Origin: Flabesymbios commensalis
Taxonomy: Eukaryota > Annelida > Polychaeta > Terebellida > Flabelligeridae
Reading direction: 5' to 3'
Assembly: GCA_964017125.1 (NCBI GenBank)
Contig: OZ024915.1
Location: 73,995,711-74,059,710, forward strand
DNA length: 64,000 nt
In this document: positions 54,435-64,000 of the stretch, piece after piece
Position numbering within the stretch: the stretch's first letter is position 1
Layout of the letters: the number at the start of each line of letters is the position of its first letter
Notes under the pieces: model-generated
What the model saw: the letters and a program-made list of their open reading frames with translations, nothing else
What the model was told of the DNA's origin: nothing
The model's database searches: none
Made by a program: the position numbers and the translations under genes

Positions 54435-55634
54435 AATGATTAACAGGACAATTTGATGTGTCCTGCACATGTGTTTGGCCCCGCGACATGGATTACATAG
54501 CTTCCCTTCCTCAAGGTCAGATAACTTGTAGTTTCACAGAAGTGAAAACTTGCTGAACAACATGTTAGCCGAAGAGTAGAATTACAAGTTAAGAAAATAC
54601 TGTCATTTGAAATAAAAAATATGCTTTAAAGGCTAACATGATGTTCGACAAAATTAATTTGTATTAATTTGTAGCTAAGATGTAGTTCATCAACATTAAC
54701 TTGTATTTCTACAGGTCTAACTTGCATTGCGACAACTATAACTTGTATTTCCACAACATCTAACTTGTATTTGTGGTGGCCCTAAAAAGCCACCGTACAC
54801 AACGCTAGGGGTACGGATTTACAGAGCTTTTCCGAAACGGGGAGGGAGTGGATTTTCCCTAATTCATGGCTGTTATTTTATGGGGGGGGGGGACCCCCAT
54901 ACCCGCTGCGCGCAGCCCAGCAGATACGGTGGGGGGTCCAGGGGGGTGTCCTCCGAGTAAAATTTGAAAAAAAAGATCGCAAATGGTGGCATCTGATAGT
55001 ATTTGCGGTAAAGATATTGATTTTTAAATTTTGAGTCTTTTTATTATTTTTTGTAAAATTTCAAAATTGAATACAGCAACAAAATTTTAAATTGAATTAT
55101 ATCAAGTTATAATATAATTTAAATCATTTTACTCAGTGATTACATATTGAAATTTACTGATTATTTTCGGTCAAGTACGATTATCCATAGATAGCCTAAA
55201 CTTTTTTAAAAACAGACATGGCGGATTCAGCAATTGACTATGTAGTCTACGTAGTGTCTTTGTGAGAACGAATAATAGCTAAGCTGGACATTCTGTGATT
55301 GGTCATAAGGGGGTCACCACTCAATCGCTTTTTGAAGTAAATATTTTGAGATTGAATTTTCATGAAATAAATAATTGTCTGAAGGACATGTTGTAAATAA
55401 AATATTTAATGGCCCTCAATTTTTTTTAGTCATAGGCCTACATAATTAGAGGCTAGAGTATGTGGAGGGTTTAAAAGATGAAATAACTTTTATTTGTCGG
55501 CATACAGATCTATATCCATGGTTTTTATTACTATGCCAGCTGCCAGACAGTATACAAAACAGATAACCTTACACAAAAAAAATTATATACTATATTACCT
55601 GGTTACATGATTCGCTGTGATAGGCATAAATTAG

Positions 55635-55735
55635 CCCTGAGCAAACATGAGATGTTGAAACAATATTGTTTTAATGTTGGGCCAGTGTCGTAGACAATGA
55701 ACCAACATTAGTATAACATTGGTTGAATGCCTGCA
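55635..55735. repeat. Palindromic MITE, CAACATTG family
   Basis: CCCTGAGCAAACATGAGATG leads in; TGAAACAATATTGTTTTAAT is self-complementary within the left arm; GCCTGCATGGG ends it. Confidence 0.7.
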
Positions 55736-57941
55736 TGGGATTTCACTCTTGTCACCAGTGTCTTCACGTCTGAGAAGCTAGTCAGTGTAGCATGGGATTT
55801 ATGCATGTATACACACAGACCTAAAATGATTTCCCCGGGTAAAACGAATGTAGTAATCCACGGTCCCACATCTCTACGGTGTGGGCTCGTCCACGGCAAG
55901 TTTAGCGGCACTATATATAGTCATACATGACATTTAGGCCTATTGCATTTTTATCCTACTTTTCCGGCGTTTTATGCAACACCACATAAATAATAGACTG
56001 CTAAGTGCGCATGTACATGTAGGCTAGTCTGCTAAGTTGTTGCTTGTTTTTTTGATGGGTCATATTTTTTTTTACTCTCCCTTACAATGTGTACGCACGT
56101 GCGTACTGGCGTACGGCTGGCTACGCGCCTGCTAGTCTCTCTAATCCAATGTTCCAGGTAGCTGGAAGTTGTTAGAAGACCACATAAATTAGGATAAAAT
56201 GACGGCCATTTATACTGATTAAAACTGTTCGATTAGAACGTTGAATTGTGTATATTCTTAGCGTGACCCTAATATCCTAATAGAAGTGGAGAGCAGGTTT
56301 TTATCCCACATCCGTAGCCTAGGGCCACTAGGGGAAGGGGGATTTTAGTCGCACCGGGATCTATCAAGCATGAGGCATCAGGCGGTTCTTAATTTTTGTG
56401 GGTGCAATAACTAAAAAACTAGTGGTCACATTCTCAACAACATGAGGATGTGGAAGTGAATTTTTAAACATTTTTCCAAAATGCAAAATATCTCCCAGAT
56501 ATATCTTCATAATTTTTTTGTGGGCGCAAAAATTCAAAACCTTAAGCAGAAACTATACAAATCATACTATCACATTACCCACGATATGGAGATGTACAGG
56601 CAATTTGTTCAATAGTTCACTGCAATTTAAAATTGCCGCCACAAATCAACTTCATAATTTATTGTTGCCGCAAAAACTTTGTGAGTAATTAAAAATTTAC
56701 AATCAAATCAAATAAAAAACATCGATGTCATGACTGCCAAATTTTTGGATATCTTTTATACTTGTGAGTTTACATCATATAGTTGTACCAAATAACCAAC
56801 AGCAACACACTCATACATAGCATTGTGAATAGTTTTAATAAGTGTGAATATTACATTAAACAGCCTATTTCGTTATTTTATTATATTCGATACAACTGTG
56901 TGTACATAAAACATTTTCCTAAAACGAAATGTTGAACCTGGGTTGATGTTAAAACTCTATATAAAAATATCTAATACTTCAATAAAGATTGTGATTCACA
57001 ATGGCATTGATATTTTATTTACCATGTATCCACTTTATGCATTCTAACGTTTATCGATTTTACTAACCATTCACATGAATAGGCCTACTGCATTGATTCT
57101 GATACATTATATCAGTTACTTCAACAACTAGGTTACATACTCACTCATGGAACTGCTGTGATCTTATGGGATGCCATATAACTCTATTACCGTATTCTAC
57201 AATTACAGCTATTCTATGAAGTCGACACACAAATGGTTGAACAAGAGCACAGGGATCATAACTGTATCTACGTATCTTGATAGATTACTAAGATACCAGA
57301 CAGACAGACTGACAGATATTTTATCGACAGAAAGAAAGTCAATCTAGACTTATTTGTCATAGAAATAAGAGAGAGATATGTACATGTATATACAACATTG
57401 TTAATTTGTTAAAATCATGTGACAATATACATACATAACTAAAAACATGTTAGCTGGTATTGCCATAAAAATCACTGGGTAATCCGATAATATAGATGAC
57501 TGCTACTCAAAATAAAATTGAAAGGCATTGCCAGGATATCATAGGGTCTTATCATTTTGTTTCCCGCATCATCTAACTGTTTCTAAAATAGCACTGAATA
57601 TTGTTCAAACGATATATGTGGTCATACTGTTCATAACATGCATATACAAAACTATTGGTTCATCATACTGTCATACTAAACATTGGTTATTTTGAAATAT
57701 GGAAGTGGTGACTACTTGAAATAAGATTAAAATGTTAGTCTATTACCCATATATATGACTACATATGTTTCCCACACAGCAAAACCAGAGATAAAATAGC
57801 TACTAGGGGCCTATGTATAACAAACAACTGATATGTAGTACCAAAACTACCCTCTGGAAAGCACAGAAATCTGAAGATACACAGTATTGCATAATTATGT
57901 CAATGAAGTATGGATAGAGCTGCCAGTTCCGTGAATACAGC
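55736..57941. other. AT-rich stretch; possible minus-strand 3' UTR in its right half
   Basis: No frame or repeat family recognised. If the minus-strand exon at 57942-58094 is real, its 3' UTR would run into this region; AATAAA on the minus strand occurs near 57013 and 56876. Confidence 0.35.
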
Positions 57942-58094
57942 CTACACCCTGGGTTCAACACGTTCTAGGTCAATTAAGTTATCCAACAGACACCGTACCT
58001 GTTGCCGTGGGGTGGGAGCTGGTCGGGGTCTAGTGTGATCGAGGTGCAGAGTAACAGGCCTTCTGTCTTGTTTTGATGTTTTTAGACAGCTGAC
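57942..58094 (-). CDS. Possible terminal coding exon of an unidentified gene
   Basis: On the minus strand an acceptor-like AATATGCAG is followed by 50 codons and a TAG. The peptide runs VSCLKTSKQDRRPV, a Pro/Arg-rich middle (RPRPAPTPRQQ) and a regular charged/hydrophobic end (LLDNLIDLERVEPRV). It is GC-richer than its surroundings and is followed by a long AT-rich tail with polyadenylation motifs, the usual look of a last exon. I do not recognise the protein. The pyrimidine tract before the acceptor is weak, and a GT after QQ (CAACAG-GTACGG) could be a donor instead, making it an internal exon. I see no convincing partner exon upstream. Confidence 0.35.
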   Translation of the reverse strand, partial: VSCLKTSKQDRRPVTLHLDHTRPRPAPTPRQQVRCLLDNLIDLERVEPRV

Positions 58095-58096
58095 CT

Positions 58097-58205
58097 GCAT
58101 ATTAGGTTGGTGGATGTCATGCTATGCTTAGCATATATTCATAAAATGAACAGCATATTAGGTTGGTGGATGTCATGCTATGCTTAGCATATATTCATAA
58201 TATAT
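58097..58205. repeat. Direct 56-bp duplication
   Basis: GCATATTAGGTTGGTGGATG onward occurs at 58097 and 58153, nearly identical. The first copy supplies the AG of the putative minus-strand acceptor. Confidence 0.9.
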
Positions 58206-59457
58206 TATAATAATCAATATGAATGCTATATATGTGCTCTAAATCAGATCCAGAAGTATCTGACCCTCTGTTTTGAAAATCTGTAGAGATCTAAAGGGTC
58301 AGAACAGTGACAGACTATAAACAGATTTATATATTATATAATGGCAAATTATTTTTAATTACAACCCTTTAGCATTTAAAATATCCATTATCATTGTGAT
58401 GTATTAAAATATTTCTACTAATAGCGGAAAGTGAATAGTTTGTTCAGCTACAAGGCCCATCGAAATACGATACTGCCAATGCAATAGGCGTACATGTCAA
58501 GATATCCTGAACTCAGTACATTATCAACCTATTTCTTGTTTTCAAAACCGATTTGCTCAATATATTACATGTAAATAGTATTATATCATTCTGCTATACT
58601 AATATATATATGTTTCTTTTGTTAATAATATGTTTTAACCATCAAGCCCTGGCCTACATTCGCTTTGTATATACGCTGTCAATGGTGAGACAGTGTTTAA
58701 CACAAGAACCAACTGGTGATCAACTCAAGCTTAACACTATAATAGCCACCTGGTGATTAACTTGGCGTTACATCCTCGTCATCATCAGTCTAGGCTAAAA
58801 TTCACCTCCTATTTTCCTTTATCACTCATCATCGAATGGTCCTGGCATAGCCATAGGAATGTTATTAAACATGTCAATAATTTTTTAATCACAATACAAG
58901 ATAATGTATGCTATTTTTAAGAAAAGGCATTTTAAAAAAGGTGAAATTGGCTGATAAATCTATTAAATCATCTGCTTATTGATGCACTCAAATAGATCTA
59001 TCAATCATCATCTCAGTGGACTGTCATTTGTGGTAAAATTGTCAAAAAACATTTGTCAGTGCTCATAAAAGTGATGGGGTGAAGTATAATTAAACTAGCT
59101 GGTATAATATTACTTCACAATATACAAATATGTATGTCTTTTCAGCATCACGTGACCATGATCCGATGACAGCATCATTGCCAAAAAATGATGTGTCATC
59201 ACTGATTCATGCATGCATGAGAACATAAACAACATGTACATGTCACAACGCGTCTGCTGTTATGACTGATCAGTCTATGCTGACATCATCATCATCTGGT
59301 GTGTATGACCAAACTTACAGTCACATCCTACACACAGCAGACATAAACATTATGTTTGGACATGAGTGTTATTGATCGTGCATGTTATATATCAAAAATA
59401 TATTTAAAAATGTATTGAAATTTAATAATACTATTGTGCATAACAATAACACCTCAG
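58206..59457. other. Non-coding stretch
   Basis: AT-rich; near 58730-58760 ATAATAGCCACCTGGTGATT resembles the tail of the dimeric SINE (2760-2780), probably a 3' fragment. Nothing else supported. Confidence 0.45.
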
Positions 59458-59518
59458 GTTATTTCAGGTCAGTGGTGTAGATGCAGGTCCTGCATCTACA
59501 CCACTGACCTGAAATAAC
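59458..59518. repeat. Perfect inverted repeat, 30-bp arms, 1-bp spacer
   Basis: GTTATTTCAGGTCAGTGGTG and the next ten bases are followed, after a single T at 59488, by their exact reverse complement. No mismatch is present, so it is recent or actively maintained. Confidence 0.95.
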
Positions 59519-60053
59519 ACAAGTTTATATTTTGATACTATAAGTACCAGAGGTCACCTATGATACTTGCTTCATTCCAAAAAACAGTAGACATCATGTT
59601 TAATTGATCTAAAAAGAGGCTTGTATTGAAACAAAGGTATTAAATCCAGTATACTTTTATTTTACATTTTGTGTCCTAACACACTAAAATATAATAACTG
59701 CAGATCATCTAATAGGCCTATTTACTGCAAAATGAATTATCTACACTGTTATATACATAATGAAAATCCATTAACCCAAACTCCCATGTCCAAGGAGAGG
59801 AGTCATACAGTGGTCTTACCAAGCTATGCTGCCATCACCCCAATGTCCTAGGGCGGGGGGGGGGGGAGGTCACATGTGAGTCCTCAGCCAATCACAACCA
59901 AGGGGAGGGTCTGGACATTGCCAACGTTAAAACAACCCTGTCCCAATGTTGCCAGCATAAACCAACCATACGCCGGTCATCTTATATATAAATGTATGAG
60001 GGTATGGCCCCCAGTAATACCCCCACTACTCCTGCCCCGCCAGGAAATCATCG

Positions 60054-60408
60054 CATCAAGGCGGCCCGGGGAGTGCTGTGGACGTGCGTCTTGCCCTGTC
60101 TCGCCCAGAGATCGCATCGAGGCGCCCCGGGGAGTGTTGTGGATATGTGTTCCGCCATGCCCCGCCCACAGATCGCATCGAGGCGGCCTGGGGAGTGTAG
60201 TGGACATGTGTTCAGCCCTGCCCCGCCCACAGATCGCTTCGAGGCGGCCTGGCGAGTGTTGTGGACATGTGTTCCGCCCTGCCCCGCGCACAGATCGCAT
60301 CGAGGCGGCCTGGCGAGTGCTCCGGGCTCGCCCCACCCAGAGATCGCATCGAGGCGGCCTGGGGGGTGTTGTGGACGTGCTTCCCAGCTGCCTCGCCCAG
60401 AGATCACA
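60054..60408. repeat. GC-rich 61-bp minisatellite, six units
   Basis: Each unit reads about ATCGAGGCGGCCTGGGGAGT, GTTGTGGACATGTGTTCCGC, CCTGCCCCGCCCACAGATCGC. Unit starts are 60054, 60115, 60176, 60237, 60298 and 60347; the fifth is 12 bp short. GC content is far above the surroundings, and frames are open in several registers on both strands, which explains the spurious long frames here. Confidence 0.92.
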
Positions 60409-60530
60409 AAATGTATTGGAGAATAAAGCAGTCAATGCTGATTTCTTTCGAAAAAACATGTGCGACAAAATATTGGAGAATACAGCAGTCAATCAATGCT
60501 GATTTCTCTCAAAAAAAAGATCCCTGTGAA
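60409..60530. repeat. Direct duplication after the minisatellite
   Basis: TATTGGAGAATAAAGCAGTC and TATTGGAGAATACAGCAGTC head two units of about 60-65 bp, both continuing to TGCTGATTTCT. Confidence 0.85.
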
Positions 60531-60544
60531 CTGAACTCTACCTG

Positions 60545-60970
60545 GTTTTAAATTGTGCAGATTTTACAACTTTTGAACTTGTTAATTTTTCACGAAAAAA
60601 CAACATCTATGCCAGAGACTGCTCTGTCCAAATGTAGGCATACAACCGTCATGGTTTATAACATATTTCAATGACATCCCTATAAAGCTTTACCTGCTTT
60701 CATATTTTGCCGATTTGTTGAACTTTTGCGCCGGAAGCTATGGCCAAATTTACAGGGTTTTTTTAACATATTTTAATGATATCCCTAGCATACCTGCTTT
60801 TAGATCTTGCACTTTTTTAAATTCTGAACTTGCTGCTAATTTTTCCGAAAAAAATATGTGTGCCTGAGGCTCTGCCCAAATTTAGAGCATCCCTTCTTAA
60901 TTTCATTGACATCCCTATGACCTAAGCTCTGACTGTTTTCAAATTTTGTTCATTTTCTGCGCTGTGGTTT
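60545..60970. repeat. Diverged tandem repeat, three ~140-bp units
   Basis: The order TTTTGAACTT, a GCCAAATTTA-like element and ATGACATCCCTA recurs three times with heavy divergence. Confidence 0.6.
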
Positions 60971-62828
60971 TCATTATGAGACATATATTGGTATCAACCC
61001 ATATCACACTCCACATAGAGGATAATCTATGTCAGTTATGTCATGTGTGCCTTGATTGTGTGAGACGATAAAAATGTGCGATATGTGAAAATACAGCATG
61101 TATGGTCCATGAATAAGGTGTTCGCATAAAGTCTCACACCTTGTTGATTGAAAGAGTGCTCTATTTTCCCATATCGCACTCAAATGAACACCTCTTGCAT
61201 ATATTCTCAAGTCACACATGACATGACGAATTACAGCAAGAGTGCGATATGGGCTGATTATATTGATATACGTGTCATAGTGAAAACAACTGAGCAGCGG
61301 GTGATAAATTAGATTATAATACAATGTGAAATTGTCAATTTGTGATGTAGCCATGCGACATTAAGTCTCGAATAACAATTTAAAATTATTACACGGCATG
61401 ACTGATCAGTTGTACAGTTTTCTTATTATTATTTTTTGGTTAGAAAATAACTCCCATATCATTCTTATATTAAAACGTATCATGATTACAATGTACGTAT
61501 ATATAGTATATGCCTATCTGAGTAAAAAACATGCATTTAACAATACATCTCATGAAGTAAATATCATGCATGAGGTATGTGTTGCAACTGCATTTCTTCA
61601 AAATATATGTACCAGTAATAACATACTGATAATTCCCAACATATGTTTGTGTAAAACCATCCAAATTATATTCGTAGCGGAATTGTGTGCAAAAATGTGA
61701 CAATCCTGATATATGACAATGTCTTACAAAAAATAAACCCTTTTTTTATTAAATTATGACTAGAGTAGGGACAAACACAGCTCGATGACACCGGGTGAAC
61801 CACTCTGATGACGTCGTCATTTTGTGTGATATTTTAATTATAGCAAAAAAAACGTATGACCAGTAACCCTTATAAAAAATTTCATATTTTTTATATATTA
61901 CACCACTTTTGTTGTAATAAACTAGTTGACGAAGCCTGCGAACTTCGAAATAAAACAATTGTGCTATTATCGCCCCCACACACAAATCTTCATCGCAACC
62001 TTTGACTTCATTTATTTAATTTCGCTATTTAATTTTTTCCGATTTAAAAATAATTAGTCACGACACATAGCTATAGTCCAGTCATTTTGTGACCATTTTT
62101 CGGTTAACCCCAAATTAGTTGCAACAGAAGGTTTTTCACTTCAAAACATCTCATTAGTATCCCTAGAATGACATATCAAAACTTTACTCCTATAGAGAAA
62201 TGGGAAATATATTTTTTTGAGGTACAAAGAAAAGTGTTGTTTTTCGTATTTCCTGGTGTCATTTTACATTTACCGCAAATCAACTAGTGATCATTGAACA
62301 CACAATTTTGGTAACTAAGCCTATTTTTCGCCTCTTCATAGTAATCACACATCATGCCTGATACATTTAAGAGATATAAATAAGAGAAATGTTCTAAATT
62401 GTATTTAAAATTTGGTGTAGGCCTAATACTAATTTAATTGAAAAGGATTTTCTTCAATATGAAAACCTAAAATTAGTCCTGAGCATACACCTCTTAGTCC
62501 GATCATTTACTGGCTATTTTCTGTATAAGCACAAACAAATACAACAGTTATTTTAACGGGATATATCTCGTTGAGGTATGTAGTGTCGTAAATAATACTC
62601 AAATACGGAAAGAGGAACTTTGATATCTGGCGTTTTTTAAAACATTTAATGTGATTTATATTTTTTCCAGATGTTTTGAAGAAATAAAACAATTCGTGAC
62701 AAAAGTTTTAAAATAATAAAGTATATAAAATTGAGATCGATATTTTTTCATAATAATTAAAAACTAAATTTATTCTTCTTCGGACTCTGATTCTTTATCT
62801 CTATTGAGGAGAAGCCGAATTTAAACAG
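60971..62828. other. AT-rich stretch, no gene seen
   Basis: Frames of 60-116 codons on both strands have AT-driven composition and no domain. TATCAACCCATAT at 60991 also occurs at 17273. Confidence 0.45.
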
Positions 62829-63137
62829 TTAATTGATTCCTTTACATAATGCACATGTATATGAACATTGTAATCCATGTTTCTTAAATGTGCACCTGCC
62901 AGTAATGCAACCGGCTTTGCAATTGCACCTGGTTATCTCCATTAATTTCATAGGTGCAAGTGGCAGAGAAGTCTGGATGGGTGGCATTTTTCGTTCCTTG
63001 ATCTTCCAGTCCCATTCTCCCGGAACAAGTCTGCTGTCACAGCCTTTCCAGTCGTGAGGCTGACCATGTACAGTCTGACAGCTTACTTTTTTACAAAATC
63101 GCATATAGCGGAGTGCACCAAGAGCTTCATCTGGCTT
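62829..63137 (-). pseudogene. Fragment encoding a CXC (tesmin/TSO1-like) cysteine-rich domain
   Basis: On the minus strand about 100 codons read DEALGALRYMRFCKKV, then WDWKIKERKMPPIQ, then RCNCKAGCITGRC and GLQCSYTCALC. The Cys pattern (CxCx3Cx4C, then Cx3Cx2C) is that of CXC domains, which bind zinc and DNA. The combination resembles the C-terminal part of a large group of uncharacterised proteins that I recall from many aquatic invertebrates, often multi-copy; whether that group is host-derived or carried by a mobile element I do not know. No start-to-end gene is present, and it looks like a broken remnant. Confidence 0.55.
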
Positions 63138-63289
63138 TCAAATATACAGAGAAACAAAAAAAATCCCCCCCCCCCCGGCCACTCCAATACTTTTGCTCCT
63201 GTTATTAACAGCATCATTGGCCTCATATACATTTGTTCATATTGCCAAAGTCCCCGGCTTCTCAAACACTGTGCTTTCTTCTGTTAGGC

Positions 63290-63600
63290 CTATCCCTCCA
63301 CCACTGATTCTCATGTTGTAAACAACCTCCCTGGTATCTCCAGCACTGGTATCTCTCCCTGGTATCTCCAGCGCTGTTGTTTCGGTTGTTAATAGCCTCA
63401 CTGGCCCCTCCATGAATGTTTTTCTTGTCCTCCAATACTGTTTCTCTTGTTGTTAACAGCCTCCCTGTCCCATTCAATTATGTTGCTCCTGTTGTTAACA
63501 GCTTCTCTGGCACCTCCAGCCCTGTTGTTAGCAGCCTCCCTATCCTCTCCAATACTGTAGATCCTGTTTTTAAAAGCCTCTCTGCCCCCAGCAGAAATTG
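63290..63600. repeat. Diverged minisatellite of ~55-65-bp units
   Basis: GTTGTTAACAGCCTCCCTGG and variants recur about six times with a CTCCAGCACTG or CTCCAATACTG element between them. Weaker units may extend back to about 63200. Confidence 0.8.
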
Positions 63601-63904
63601 GGGAACGAAATTCAACTGGCCCGTTACATCATTTAACATACATTTCTAAGAAAAATCCACTAGCCCTCACAATATTGACGGTGATCTCCCCCATGGCTAA
63701 ATGACGGCTCCATTGCCTTAGTTTCCGAATTACCAGACAGATCAATGATAGCATCATAGCTATGCAAACTTTTATAATTTGAACATTACAATAAGTGTGC
63801 GCGGTCTAGAAAACCACATTTAATTCCATTCATGCGCGCGGCTTCGCAATCTATAATGCGTGGAAAGGCAAAAGGCAGTAGACCCTATCTAAAATGTTTT
63901 TTGT

Positions 63905-64000
63905 TGAAATATGAAAAAACATTTTTTTGTTAACTTTTATTTCGGAACTTGAAGTTCCCGGAACTTGAAAATTGGGAACTTGAAGTTCCCGGGGGAACTT
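63905..64000. repeat. GGAACTTGAAGTTCCC repeats at the window edge
   Basis: GGAACTTGAAGTTCCCGG occurs twice, about 33 bp apart, and is itself nearly palindromic. Cut by the end of the window. Confidence 0.8.

Larger units (their letters stand above)
53983..54797. mobile_element. 815-bp element with ~110-bp terminal inverted repeats and nested palindromes
   Basis: Ends are TACGGTGGCTTTTTAGGGCC and its exact complement; pairing continues inward through CACAAATACAAGTTAGACGT, interrupted only by short differences, to about 54105 and 54690. CACAAC flanks both sides (53977-53982, 54798-54803), so a 6-bp target duplication is the best reading. A 2-bp TA duplication with ends CGGTGGC is the alternative. 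Two copies of the CAACATTG palindrome (54239-54434) have landed inside. No coding capacity. Confidence 0.82.

Noticed and set aside
59876-60551. Overlapping open frames of 96-208 codons on both strands
   Set aside because: They lie over the GC-rich 61-bp minisatellite, where stop codons are rare in every register. The peptides are just the repeat read in shifting frames.

Overview
This is a piece of an animal nuclear genome: AT-rich, intron-bearing and loaded with LINEs, tRNA-derived SINEs, miniature inverted-repeat elements (MITEs), minisatellites and palindromes. The one host gene I can identify encodes a soluble acetylcholine-binding protein (AChBP). From established knowledge these are best known in molluscs and annelids, so I infer a lophotrochozoan, perhaps a marine mollusc. 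The sequence does not settle the species.

Layout. 0-3.5 kb: tandem repeats, palindromic MITEs, a dimeric tRNA-derived SINE and two piggyBac-like MITEs. 3.6-9.4 kb: a nearly full-length but broken LINE (coiled-coil/RRM ORF1; endonuclease-RT ORF2; GATT-rich tail). 9.4-20.6 kb: MITE country, with a PIF/Harbinger-like element, piggyBac-like elements, a hAT-like element with an exact 8-bp target duplication, a long inverted repeat around that hAT-like copy, and clusters of about 100-bp CAACATTG palindromes. 20.6-36.8 kb: a segmental tandem triplication (units of about 7.0, 6.4 and 2.7 kb). The first two units carry a Jockey-like LINE whose ORF1 (zinc-knuckle protein) is joined directly to the end of a reverse transcriptase. 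37.5-42.3 kb: a 4.8-kb foldback structure with inverted arms of about 1.3-1.4 kb around a 1.9-kb array of a 63-bp repeat built from three 21-bp modules.

43.06-49.84 kb: the AChBP gene on the + strand, five coding exons. It has a signal peptide, a nicotinic-receptor-type ligand-binding domain with all five aromatic-box residues, a Cys-loop and a vicinal cysteine pair, and stops where the first membrane helix of a receptor would begin. One exon has a one-base frame discontinuity. The second hAT-like copy lies in its last intron. 50-55.8 kb: a duplicated downstream block, MITEs, a SINE and an 815-bp inverted-repeat element with nested palindromes. 55.8-64 kb: mostly featureless AT-rich DNA, a possible minus-strand terminal exon near 58.0 kb, a perfect 30-bp-arm palindrome, a GC-rich 61-bp minisatellite and a minus-strand fragment encoding a CXC-type cysteine-rich domain.

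No operons, rRNA genes, CRISPR arrays or credible intact tRNA genes were seen. The parts do not form a pathway. The window is one neuro-modulatory host gene in a repeat landscape whose inverted repeats are unusually numerous.
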